Position numbers and translations under genes: made by a program. Of a stretch of 64,000 nucleotides of DNA, positions 11,401-21,590 are shown piece by piece (within the stretch, counting starts at the first letter, position 1; each line of letters begins with the position of its first letter). This DNA comes from Pachyseris speciosa (Eukaryota; Cnidaria; Anthozoa; Scleractinia; Pachyseridae), in the NCBI GenBank assembly GCA_016490735.1, contig JAEMWC010000015.1, forward strand, positions 1,417,501 to 1,481,500, given 5' to 3'. The notes under the pieces were generated by a model. The model saw nothing but the letters and a program-made list of their open reading frames with translations. It made no database searches and had not been told where the DNA came from.

Positions 11401-14321
11401 ACACAATTAATTGGTAATCGGACTTCGTGTTGTACAATTCAGGGGTAATCGTGCTCGTAATTTCAAATCAGCCTCGCGCTACGCGCGGGGCCAATTTGAA
11501 ATCACTCGCCCGGTTACTCCCTGAATTGTACTCCACTCAGTCATATCTGATCATATCATTTTTGTGTGGGCTACCTGTGGTAGCTCACACTATAGTCATC
11601 GAATTTGCCTCCCTGTCCGTAACACATCACGTGATGTCCCTTGGAAGTAAGGAAACCAATACACCATTTTGCTAATAATCAGTTCCTAGTGAATTGTGGG
11701 TAGACCCAGTCCTTTGTGGGGACAAACGGTCAAAATGACAATTTCAAATTACGTCCTAAATGAGCAACGTTTTAGGCTTTTGGCAACTTTAGTTAATTGA
11801 GCAACTTTTAGCAAAACCAAATAGCCAAAAAGCTGTTTAGACACCTGGCTAATCAACGTTTTGGCAAAGCAAGCGAAGCAGAATGATCTGATAGTCCAAT
11901 AACCCTTTTTGCCAGTTCTGTGAGATTGGTTTTCCGGTGGTTTTAGGCGAGTGCCGCTGGCCCAGCGGGACGACAATTTCCAAAATGGCGGCCACAAATT
12001 TCGAAACTCGGCTCTTCAGAGGAAGAAATTTGTTCTAACTCTGACGTCGACTTGTCTTCAAACGAAACTGAAAATCCTACCAGAGAGGCAAAAAGGAAGG
12101 GAGCGAATTCAAAAGAGCCAAAGAAAGCTGCGATAACAAGAAAACCGTTTTATTGTTATTGCAAATAGCAAAATACAGACGAATCCTGCAAGGAATTCAG
12201 TTTTCAGAAAGGAGCAACTTTTAAGCACCATTTTGGAATATGAGCAACTTTTGAAGAATTTTGGAGCAACTTTTGAAGAATTTTGGAGCAACTTGTGGCT
12301 AAGCCTATCCAATATAATCACCAATTTCACATTTCGCAAACTGCAGATTTTCAGATGGCATGTTGAACGCACTCCCTGAATCTCCGATAACTCCTAGTAT
12401 AAAGTATGAGGTAACAGCGAAATTAAGCCGTTGACATTTCTAAATGGTAACCCACACATGTACTCTATGGGTACCTATTTTTATTGTTGCAGTGGTTCTT
12501 AACCGAGTAAATGATTTTTGTGAGCACTTTGTACATAAGCTGTTCATCCTTTTAAAAGGTCCACCAATTTGACCATATTCGCACCTCATTACTCTAATAT
12601 CAATAAATACCCACCCGTGTTCTATTGAATTTAACACTAACAATACAGCCAGCTATTAGATGTTGTTGACTTTCTTACAATTACAATCCGGTGGTTGGTA
12701 GGGAGGGTGGCATATGCAGATACGCTTCTCCCCTTTTGCAATACACTGTCCGCCATTGTCACAGGGCCAAAGCAAACAAGGCTGGCAGATATCTGAGGAA
12801 TGAATTACAAACGCCTCAGTCCGGCACACTTGGGAACATGCAACTGTAGAACGTACTGTTTGAAGAACGGAACTATGAAACATTGGATGAATATTTTATT
12901 ATGGAAAAATTAACTTCACTAATCATCTGAACGTCCTTTTTGGTGAGATAAAGTAGACACACACGGAAATCACATTTAATCTTAACATTTTATGACTTCA
13001 AGTCTCTCAAGAACAATTAAGCACTCTTTTGGATTGGGGATGGGATACGAGGAGAACAAAACTCTCAGTTATTTAACACGTCTTATTTTCCGTATTATGA
13101 GTAATAAACTTGGTAATAGTTGTGTTAATTCGCACTCATACTTCTCTTGTATGTGCACTGTATCTATACCTTTACACTGAGGTCCGCAATATCCTGGATG
13201 GCACTCACAATCATAACTTCCGTCAGGCCCTTCCGAACATGTCCCGTGGTAGCAAGGATTAGGATGACAATGACTAGACACATCTTTGGCAAAAAAGTAA
13301 TGTTAATCGTTTTCTATTCTAGAGCACTATCAACAATGTCGCAAAGAACCGGACTATTTCCCTATGTTTATTGTTTACAGGCACCTTTTCAACTAACTGA
13401 AATTGGTTTCCTGAGAGCAGGTGGTGTTGGTGGTGGCGGTGGTGGTGGTGAAGCTGGCATGGTGGTGGTGGTGGCATGGTGGTGGTGGTAGTGGCGGCAT
13501 GGTGGTGGTGGTGGTGGTGGTGGCATGGTGGTGGTGGTGGTGGTGATAATGGTGGTGGGTGTAGTGGTGGGTGTAGTGGTGGAGATGGAGGTGGTAGTGT
13601 TAGTGGTAGTAATAGTGAAAAAGTAGCATACAAAAATAGCTCTACTTACTTCGACAGTAATGGCCGTTTCCGATAAAATGGGTTTTGCAAACGCAATGAT
13701 GATTGATACAGTCAGCGTCACGATGACACAGCGAGCAAATATCAACTGAAATGTTTGAAAAATTGGTTATTTTTTGCAAAGTCTAGCACAGCCTTTAATA
13801 ATTCTAAACTTAACTTAACATGTATTTTGCTTACTCGATACGACTCTCAACAAACACATCTCTACAACGCTTGAATTAAAGAAATGTCTCATTCAACAAC
13901 TTTAAATGGTTAATTCTTTTAATGAGAAGAAGACAAGTTGGAAACTAATGACCTATGGATCGTTTTTTATTTTGGGCTGAGTGTGGTGTTATTTCGATTC
14001 TTTTAGCTCAGCTTCACAGTGAAGACTCACGATAATTTAAGAATCCAACGTTTTCTTCCTCACTGTTTAGTTCTTCCCCACTAGAAATACCGTGACTTTT
14101 CTCGTAACTGTTGATACTCGATACTGGCTATCGTATTGAAGACAAATTTTGTTTATGAATGATATATGAAATGAATCATATATGAACTGCGGAAATGAAA
14201 TCAAATGAAGAATGATCCTCGCAGTTATGAACGCAATTTATGCAATTGCGAAAAGAAGCCTGAAAAAAATTCAGGACATCAACAGGGTTTGAACCCGTGA
14301 CCTCGCGATTACCGGTGCGAT

Positions 14322-14362
<41 letters not shown>

Positions 14363-14453
14363 AGGTCAATTGTGGGTTCATATGATCCCGTGAAAAATAT
14401 ATATCATTCATACTCATTTCTTTCACGGGATCATATGAACCCACAATTGACCT

Positions 14454-14494
<41 letters not shown>

Positions 14495-14703
14495 ATCGCA
14501 CCGGTAATCGCGAGGTCACGGGTTCAAACCCTGTTGATGTCCTGAATTTTTTTCAGGCTTCTTTTCGCAATTGCATAAATTGCGTTCATAACTGCGAGGA
14601 TCATTCTTCATTTGATTTCATTTCCGCAGTTCATATATGATTCATTTCATATATCATTCATACTCATTTCTTTCACGGGATCATATGAACCCACAATTGA
14701 CCT

Positions 14704-14744
<41 letters not shown>

Positions 14745-17700
14745 ATCGCACCGGTAATCGCGAGGTCACGGGTTCAAACCCTGTTGATGTCCTGAATTTT
14801 TTTCAGGCTTCTTTTCGCAATTGCATAAATTGCGTTCATAACTGCGAGGATCATTCTTCATTTGAAATTTTGTTTAGTTTACCTTCCCATTTTATATCAA
14901 TAAAGCCATCTTTAAAAACAACCCTGGTATCTGAAATGGCTCTCGCCGTTCATGAAGAGTGTCAACAGGAATGCCTCGTCTACTTACTTTCGCATCTTGG
15001 TCCAGAGAATCCCGGTGGACATTTGCAGAAAAATTCCAGGTTCATCGAAGGCACAGTTACATCATGAGCGTTATGCTGCTCACGTCCTGCGTGCGAGGTG
15101 TAGTACGTGTCTATGCATGTGCCACCGTTGAGGCATGGCTGATCGATACATGGATGGGGTACTGAAAAGATTTAATATGTGTTTTATTTCCTTAAAAGCT
15201 AAATAATAATTTTTTTCTTGTAGTCTCGCTGCTGAATTCAAGGATAGCATTTCGCTATTGTTACTCTTACCAGCCTAAGGTAATGACATTCAGCTCTATG
15301 ATTGCCCTAATCATGTACCATGACAACCTTCTAAAGAAGGGAAGAGTTAGAGTTGGAATCCTAAAAGAAATCTTCGGATGGAGTAATAGTAAGGTTCCGA
15401 AGGCCAACCTCCTTCATGGTGGAAGTATAATGATAGGTCCCTTTGAAACCAGTATTATCAAAAAGGGAGATTGTGCAGGGTAACTGACAGAAGTACAGAT
15501 GTATCTCTGTCGCACGTTGCTCTACAGAGAGGGAAAGCTTATCTTTAAGCAAACCCAACGGAAGATAACCTGGACAAAGTGCCCATGACCATGGCAAAAT
15601 GCAAGCAAGGTAGAATATGTGGTGTCAGTTGTTCTGCTGTCTTCAGATGTCACTTACTCTGACAGATGCGCCCACGGTAATACTCAGAACAGCGGCAGTG
15701 GAAGCCCCATCTGTTGTTTCGGGAACCCAACGGATGGTCCACTATTGTACAAGATCCACCATGGAGGCAAGGATTAGGATAACATACGTGATCTAAACAA
15801 AGAGAAAGGACACTCAGGTTGAATTGGAAACGCTGAGAAAAACGTAACAACGTTGTTAACTATACGACTCGAAGGGAGCGTGACCATTTTAATTTTAATT
15901 TTTAAATATATCAGTTACAGCTGACTTATACAAGCAATGGACTTTATTTATAATCTTTACTGTCATCACCAACATCTTGATCATCACCATCGTCGTCGTC
16001 ATCATCATCATCATCACGACAAACATCACCACCATCAGCATCATTATTACCTTTATTGTCGTTACAATTATCATCATCAAATTCGTCGTCATCATGTTCA
16101 TCATTAATAATTGCATCATTCTCCGAGATACATAATTCTCATTTCTGTAATCACCATTATCACAATCATCAAAGTCTACTTTACTCCTTTTAAGACTTAA
16201 TTTTCCCATCAAAGTCGCCATAATTGGCTTTAATTATCACTGTAAACAAACTAGCACAGCGACAATCCTACAGGTGAACGGATCAGGTGTCTCACCATCA
16301 TTTGAGCTGATAAAATGCAGAAAATATTAGCCTTCTCTTCGAAAAACGGTTCCAGTCCTACCGTGGCAGTAAGTTCCCACGTATCCTCTGACACAATGAC
16401 AAGGTTGCAAGGGATTCTCCACGCACCTCCCTCCATTATGACACGGATTCACGTAGCAAACATACTTATCTGTAAACATTCAAAAGTCATAAAATAAACG
16501 AGAAACCGCTCAGAAAACGCCCAGTTGTCCTTTTGCCCGTTGCCAAGCAACTAACATATTAACATTCTTAGTTTTGCTATGAAAATGACAGTTTAAAGAA
16601 ATAAGCAATGACCAGAAAAAGAGGTTTCTTTTCATGAACGTCATTTTCAAATGACTTTAATCAGAACATTGGTAAAAGTTCCCTAATAAATGTCCATTTA
16701 TCAAGGGCAATCTATTAGTAAGTGGCTAAGTACCTCGTGTCTGAATTCCCCACATGATAAATTAATATTTAATCTTTTCAATGTCTGACTCTCCGATTTC
16801 ATATGGTATCAAAGGATCAAAATGATAAATAAAGGACAAAATCTTGTTACCATGGCAATATTTTCCATGATACCCCGGATGACATTGGCATCGGGCGACG
16901 CCATTAACATTCTCGCATGTCCCTCCATGCTGGCAAGGATTCGGGACACAGGAGTCAATTTCTGAAAAAAAAAAAGGATTGGTATAAGGTTGTGATACAG
17001 TGTAACGCATCATCATTATTATCTCCATCACTATCAACGTTCGCCATCGTTTTTATAATTTCATCATCAGTAACATTAAACATTAACGTGGTCATCATCA
17101 TAATCGTCACTGAAAATTTCTTTTATTGCAATATCAACGACTAATACTCCTCACTCCGTTTTACGGAGCACGAAAAGAGACCCATTTGATGCATTTTTTT
17201 TGTTTTATTCGCACCTTTGCAGTGAGTCCCTCTGAATCCATCCTGGCAAACACACTTGTAGCCTCTAAGTGTCTCCACACATTTGCCATCATGTAGACAG
17301 GGATTTGGCATACAGAATAACTCATCTGAAAAACAGGAATTCAACAATGCAACTTGGTAAAATAATAATACAATACAATTTTTATAGCGCCCTATCCAAG
17401 AGCTCGAGGGCGCCTTACAATTAAAGTTAAAAAGTTAAAACTGGATAACAATTAGACAACTACTCATTAAAATAACGCTTAAAAAGATAAGTTTTCAAAT
17501 TACCCTTAAAAGAAAAAAGGTCCTCGCTACATTTTATGCTGTCCGAAATATCATTCCATAATCCTGGTGCAGCAACAGATAAAGCGCGATTTTAGCTTAG
17601 AGCGTGGAACGACTAACTGCTTCCTACCTGATGATGTTAAGGTCCTAGTAGGCTTATTAGTTTCCAGCAGATCACTAATATAACTTGGGCATAAATGATT

Positions 17701-19773
17701 TAGAGCTTTAAAAGTCAACATTAAAATTTTAAAAATAATCCTCTGCTCCAGTAGAGGAGTAATGCGATCAAACTTACGACCACATACGATGAGCCGTGCT
17801 GCACAGTTCTGAGCCAGTTGAAGTCTGTGAACTAAATATTTCGGAAGACCATATAGCAGAGAGTTGCAACTGTCTAATTTACATGTTACGAAGGCGTGAA
17901 CTAACTATCGTCTTTAGGGAACTTAAGCAACGAGAACGCCATAAGGGGCCGACCATTTAACTCTTGAGGGGGGGGGGGGATGATTTTGAAAAAAAATTCC
18001 GGCAAACGCTCGTCGGAAGAAAAAAATTGCATGCAGCACAAATGTAATAGAAAAAAATTACAACGCGAAAAAAATATCCTGCTCACCATGTTGATAGAAA
18101 AAAATTCTTGCTGACCAGAAATCACCCCCCCCCCCCCTTCAAGAGTTAAATTGCCGACCCCTAAAACAATAGGCTTAATCAACTAAAACAATGGCTCTCC
18201 ACGTGCGTTTTACATTTTTTGCCATCCTCAACAAAACAACAAAGTGAAATGCCCAAATTTTAGGTTTTCTCGAGAACGTGAGCGGTACATTTTTCTTTCT
18301 TTACCTTACCTTCACGTCGTTAATAGCAATTTTGTCCCTGGACAGTTTGCCAGCATTTTCCAAGTTACAATGTGGAATAATCGTGAACGAGTTACAAAAC
18401 GAGAAGTTGTATAATTTTGAAATGACGTTTTCGTTGCAGTCGACGTCGTCGTTGTTTGAGCTCCCTAATATTATCGTGATCAGTCAACAACAATGCGGTG
18501 GCACATTTCTTACCTTCGCAGTTGTCGCCGGTGAATCCTTTGGTGCATTGGCACTTATAGCCATAGGCCGTCTCTAAACATTCCCCCCCATTCTTACAAG
18601 GCCCGGAAAAACAGAACTGTTGTTCTAAGGAAAAGTAAACAAGTGATCAGATACTTACATCAAGCCAGCTGAAAATTAAATTAGAAAAATGTACGTGGGG
18701 TATACATTTATTCACCTGGTGTTCTTGTCTAAGAACAGCAGAAACTATCGCCTATCAAGCTATCACCTACCAACGTATTTGCCAATTTTTCCCTCGAGTA
18801 CCTAGCCAAGTCGTTAACTATTGTCATGTGACGTTATGTTCGACTCACAAAAAATGTCTGCTTGAGGACGTACCTTCGCAAGTGCTGCCGGTAAATTGGA
18901 CAGGGCAAACACAATGATAACCTCCGCGAAAATCGCGTGAAATAAATCCACCATTTCTACATGGATTCTCTGAGAAATAAAAAAAAAAGAAAAGTAAACA
19001 CAACAGTTTTTTTAATAATAAATTGAAATCCTTAAGGGGTAATTTTATGCAGTTGCCGATGAAGGTTATAAACAATGTACGAAAACTTGTTTCATGGTTT
19101 GATAAAAGTGACTGGTGATGTTTACTTTAAACTTGCAACAAGGAAAACACAGGATAAGTGGATTTTCGAATTCTTGGCATGTCAAAGCGTTATCCCAAAC
19201 TAAGACAGTTCTATGTCTTTGATTTAGTCCTGTTCTGAGAGCATCTTCTCCGTCAACTTTACTTTCTCTGTCAGTTTACCGTTTGAACTGAGACAATGGC
19301 TCCTTATTTGAGGTCAGCGTTAGGGTTAGCTTGCACAACAGCGTCCTCCATTTAAAACACACAGACAATAGTACAGCAACACAAACAAGAAACTTACTAT
19401 CATGAATGTGCACGTGTAAGATGTTTTCGCCAATCTCATGTTTAACAGCGACTGGAACAGGATAATCCTTGACATGCTCGATATGATCAGGAAGAGGTAA
19501 TTCCTCTATTCGTCCTCCTGGAATCAATCCACCAAGGAGGTCCTTCTTCACTCCATTCTCTGATCCCTTTGAGCCAGACTGATCGGTCGATACTCCGTGA
19601 TGATCCCTCGATTTTCCTAGGGTAAACTTTCTCTGAGAGTCATCAGTGACCTTTTTATTGTTATGTTTACGAATCACTTTGTTCCCATTTGTTGATTTGC
19701 CGTACACTAAACAGGGTAAATACAACAAGACAATCCATAATACAAAAGTCAAATGTTTCCCTTTAAATTGCAT
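5502..19773 (-). CDS. Gene C: secreted multi-EGF protein, 19 exons
   Basis: Predicted secreted protein of about 811 aa. Exons in order: 19773-19398, 18969-18874, 18624-18514, 17325-17215, 16961-16851, 16469-16362, 15792-15658, 15161-14988, 13745-13650, 13283-13170, 12792-12679, 10653-10528, 10123-9986, 9317-9201, 8857-8744, 7957-7832, 7187-7089, 6660-6571, 5581-5502 (TAG). The 2436-nt total closes in frame and every junction is phase 1. Exon 1 is the leader and His region; exon 2 is an EGF lacking C1 and C3; exons 3-7 are EGFs; exon 8 is a long EGF (58 codons); exon 9 is a short module; exons 10-12 are EGF-type; exon 13 is the CxCPK module; exons 14-16 are EGFs; exons 17-19 are short modules, the last truncated to end in PGFGC. 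Exon for exon it parallels gene B as far as the terminal region. The exon 12 donor (GTTCTT) is weak. Gene C lacks the Tyr-rich tail of B. No ligand can be named from sequence. Confidence 0.85.
8152..8427 (+). mobile_element. tRNA-derived SINE with (TTA)n tail
   Basis: A-box-like TGGCGCAGTGGTGA (8162-8175) and B-box GGTTCGATTCC (8205-8215) are followed by a non-tRNA body and a (TTA)n tail near 8397-8427. A second copy is at 32987-33271. It lies in the gene C intron between 7957 and 8744. Confidence 0.8.
9395..9770. repeat. Fold-back element rich in CAAGT/ACTTG
   Basis: Many copies of CGCAAGT and ACTTGCG in both orientations, with loosely inverted ends (CCAAACGAATTCGCAAG near the left, CTTGCGAGTCCGTTTAG near the right). 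Boundaries are approximate. It lies in the gene C intron between 9317 and 9986. Confidence 0.5.
9986..10123 (-). CDS. Gene C exon 13: CxCPK cysteine module
   Basis: 138-nt symmetric exon encoding [12 protein letters not shown] ... [11 protein letters not shown] ... TPNGC. It shares Cys spacing and the terminal PNGC with gene B exon 13 and occupies the same place in the array. Family unrecognised. Confidence 0.75.
11182..11245. repeat. Palindrome with TGTCCGATT motifs
   Basis: AACTGTCCGATTTG...CTGTCCGATTACA, a six-base loop, then the complement back to CAAATCGGACAGTT. It can form a 28-bp-class hairpin. It lies in the long gene C intron 10654-12678. Confidence 0.75.
11432..11531. repeat. Palindromic MITE-like element
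   Basis: Outer ends GTACAATTCAGGG and CCCTGAATTGTAC are perfect inverses. Inner AATTTCAAAT...ATTTGAAAT arms enclose a GCGCTACGCGC core. Confidence 0.75.
11658..11760. repeat. Left half of the MITE at 29565
   Basis: Matches the left arm and centre of the 29565-29748 hairpin (AATACACCATTTTGCTAAT ... GTGGGTAGA ... ACGTCCTAAA) but lacks the right arm. Confidence 0.75.
12209..12297. repeat. Short tandem GAGCAACTTTTGAAGAATTT
   Basis: Two to three imperfect tandem copies of a roughly 23-bp GAGCAACTTTTGAAGAATTT unit. Single related GAGCAAC motifs occur at 11761-11800. Confidence 0.6.
13419..13608. repeat. (GGT)n microsatellite in gene C intron
   Basis: Interrupted GGT/GGC triplet run that lies between exons 13283 and 13650. 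The polyPro/polyGly open frames through it are artefacts of the triplet period. Confidence 0.85.
14147..14868. repeat. tRNA-like repeat block: one inverted and two tandem copies
   Basis: A 250-bp unit occurs twice in direct tandem (tRNA-like parts at 14469-14542 and 14719-14792) and once inverted (14347-14274). The inverted copy meets the first direct copy around 14390-14420, so the block can fold into a very long hairpin. Each unit contains a tRNA-shaped segment with TAGCTCAGTTGGTTAGAGC and GGGTTCAAACCC, then TCCTGAATTTTTTTCAGG and a spacer rich in TTCATATATGATTCATT. The D and T arms pair, but the anticodon arm does not, and one acceptor pair is T-T. I therefore call it a tRNA-derived repeat, not a tRNA gene. 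Confidence 0.8.
15961..16110. repeat. Degenerate CAT/ATC triplet repeat
   Basis: A run of ATCATC, CGTCGTC and ACCACC triplets in the gene C intron between 15792 and 16362. No coding evidence. Confidence 0.7.
17361..17890 (-). mobile_element. LINE 3' fragment, frameshifted
   Basis: Minus-strand translation shows the same RT C-terminal landmarks ([35 protein letters not shown]) across more than one frame, with stops. The tail is GGCGCTATAAAAATTGTA plus TTATTATT. It lies in intron 4 of gene C (between 17325 and 18514). Confidence 0.75.
17943..18162. repeat. MITE with poly-G/poly-C inverted ends
   Basis: The left end AGGGGCCGACCATTTAACTC is mirrored by GAGTTAAATTGCCGACCCCT. Inside are G and C homopolymers and several AAAAAAATT copies. 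Confidence 0.75.
18874..18969 (-). CDS. Gene C exon 2: degenerate first EGF lacking C1 and C3
   Basis: 96-nt exon whose core is [12 protein letters not shown]. The first Cys is absent and Phe replaces the third, while C2, C4, C5 and C6 are kept ([13 protein letters not shown]). The neighbouring exon 3 has all six Cys, so this is not a general feature of the gene. Confidence 0.8.
19398..19773 (-). CDS. Gene C exon 1: signal peptide, pro-region, His motif
   Basis: The ATG is at 19773-19771. The leader core [18 protein letters not shown] is followed by a Lys/Asn/His-rich stretch, a VKK dibasic site before a Gly/Leu/Pro segment, and finally [10 protein letters not shown]. The donor is GTAAGT at 19397-19392, phase 1. 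The LHVHIH element is nearly identical in gene D exon 1. Confidence 0.8.
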
Positions 19774-21405
19774 ATTATTTGAAGGGAAAATAGCCCCGAG
19801 AAAGCAGCCCTTGGTTGTACTGTTTGATGAAAATAGAGGTTAATTCGAATTGCTAGTAAAGAAAGAAAGAAAAGAATCTTTGCTCATTTTTAATTTATGT
19901 TTTAAAAGCTTTCTTTTTTTCTCATACAATCTCAAAAGAACCTGTTAATGAACAATGAACAACAAGCAAGTATGGAAGGACTGTCACTTAGTTTACTTGT
20001 AACTCATGAGAAATTCTGTTACTGTTAATGTCGATGTACAGCGTGTAAAAAAAATTAAAATTGCGACTCTCAACTATAAGATAAGACATTCTTAAGAGAA
20101 TACATCAAGCGAGTCTTGAGTTTAAAGATTAAGAGGCGTTCAGCGATGTCAAACTATGCGACTAGATTTATGCATAAATTATCTTCCAGTAAAAGAAGTT
20201 GCCACACGCCTTTTGCAAGCCGTGGTAGGTGTAACTAATGGATATTGTGGCTGGAACGTTGCTATCTGGAGGAAATTAAATCAGACGCACTGAAAGTCGC
20301 TGCTGAGTTCAAGCGACTCTACCTTCCTGTAATTAACGGCCGTAGATACGCTTCGTTACAGCTGATGCCACATTTTGAATTCACATTTTAATAAGCACCA
20401 CGAAATCCAGGTTACACTAGACAACTAATAGTGTGATTCAACTGAAAATAAATAAAACAAGTGGCAGTTACATAAAATAGTTGTCGAAACTGAACCAAAA
20501 TGGACGGAACGTAAAATGAGGAAAGTGAGAAGCAGCAGCAAAATACTTACAAATTGTGGTGACATAAATTCCTCCAGAAAACCGAGTTATACTATGAAGC
20601 GTTACAATTGTCTTCAAGGGAAGACTTCAATACAAAAAAAAATTCAGGCGAAGCACATGAACAATCTCCGCATAACAAGTCCGAAAAACACGTGCGTATA
20701 AATACTGTGATAATTAATTATATATATATTCATGCTGCACGTGAGCGTGAGCTGTAATTAATTCTATAAATTTGCTACACTTCCTATACCAATGCAAGTG
20801 AATAGCCCTCAAAACTTCATCCTCCTTTGGTACCCTTCAGTATTTTTTGTGTGTTCACCGTCTAATTCTTGAAATTCTGAGCATGTCTCGAATCGAAGGT
20901 GCTATATTTTCCACCTGCTCCATTCCTGACTCCCATTCTCAGTTATATCCGTTTTCAAGCTTTAGTTGATTTGTGAGTAACTAAAAGTAAACATTGTGCT
21001 TTACCAGTGGGACCACACTCTGTTTTGTCAACAACAAAAATATTTATTATGATTGGCCACAAAATTATATACCATTCAAATGCTAATTTACAACATTTTG
21101 TAATCAGTTTCGTATTAGAAATGTGGCGAGGCAGCCCAGTAGAAGCTGGAAGCTTATTTTAAAACATTGGCTTCCTCCATCGATAGAGTAGATGGCATGA
21201 ACAAAAAATATCACAGGACGGGCGACATCATGCGGTACCATGCCCCACCTTAGGTTTAGATAAAACCAAATATCTACCATAATGGCACAATTTTTAACGA
21301 AAGGATTGTAAACTCCTCTGGGGAAAGGAAGGGGAGGTAACTGCATACACTGCACTTCATAAAAGGGGAGTACCTTCCGAACCCTTCAAATTTGCTCAGG
21401 GGCAC

Positions 21406-21437
21406 TTGACATTGCTCCAAGGGTGGAGCAATGTCAA
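21406..21437. repeat. Perfect 14-bp stem hairpin
   Basis: TTGACATTGCTCCA, AGGG loop, TGGAGCAATGTCAA. It is in the spacer between genes B and C, not adjacent to a coding end. Confidence 0.75.
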
Positions 21438-21590
21438 TTGTTTCATGACTGTGTTAGGGAACTTGTAGGCATCGTCCCGGCACAAGAAAAGAAGGTGTTT
21501 ATTCAGTTATTTGATGACGTCACTGGCACAGGACACGAGAGAAATAGCTGAAAAGATGGTTTTAATGTGATGTGATCGCATTGGTTTCCA

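Larger units (their letters stand above)
10654..12678 (-). other. Gene C intron 11
   Basis: About 2 kb between EGF exons, packed with palindromic repeats (11182, 11432, 11658, 12209) and no exon-like sequence. Confidence 0.5.

Noticed and set aside
13319..13745. Open frames of Thr/Pro/His repeats
   Set aside because: Produced by the (GGT)n tract in a gene C intron; the real exon here is 13650-13745.
14469..14542. Functional tRNA gene
   Set aside because: The D and T arms fit, but the anticodon stem does not pair, position 33 is not T, and the unit is a repeated 250-bp element.
15283..15597. Possible exon in gene C intron 7
   Set aside because: There is no EGF Cys spacing and no phase-1 splice pair in frame, and adding it would break the otherwise closed model.
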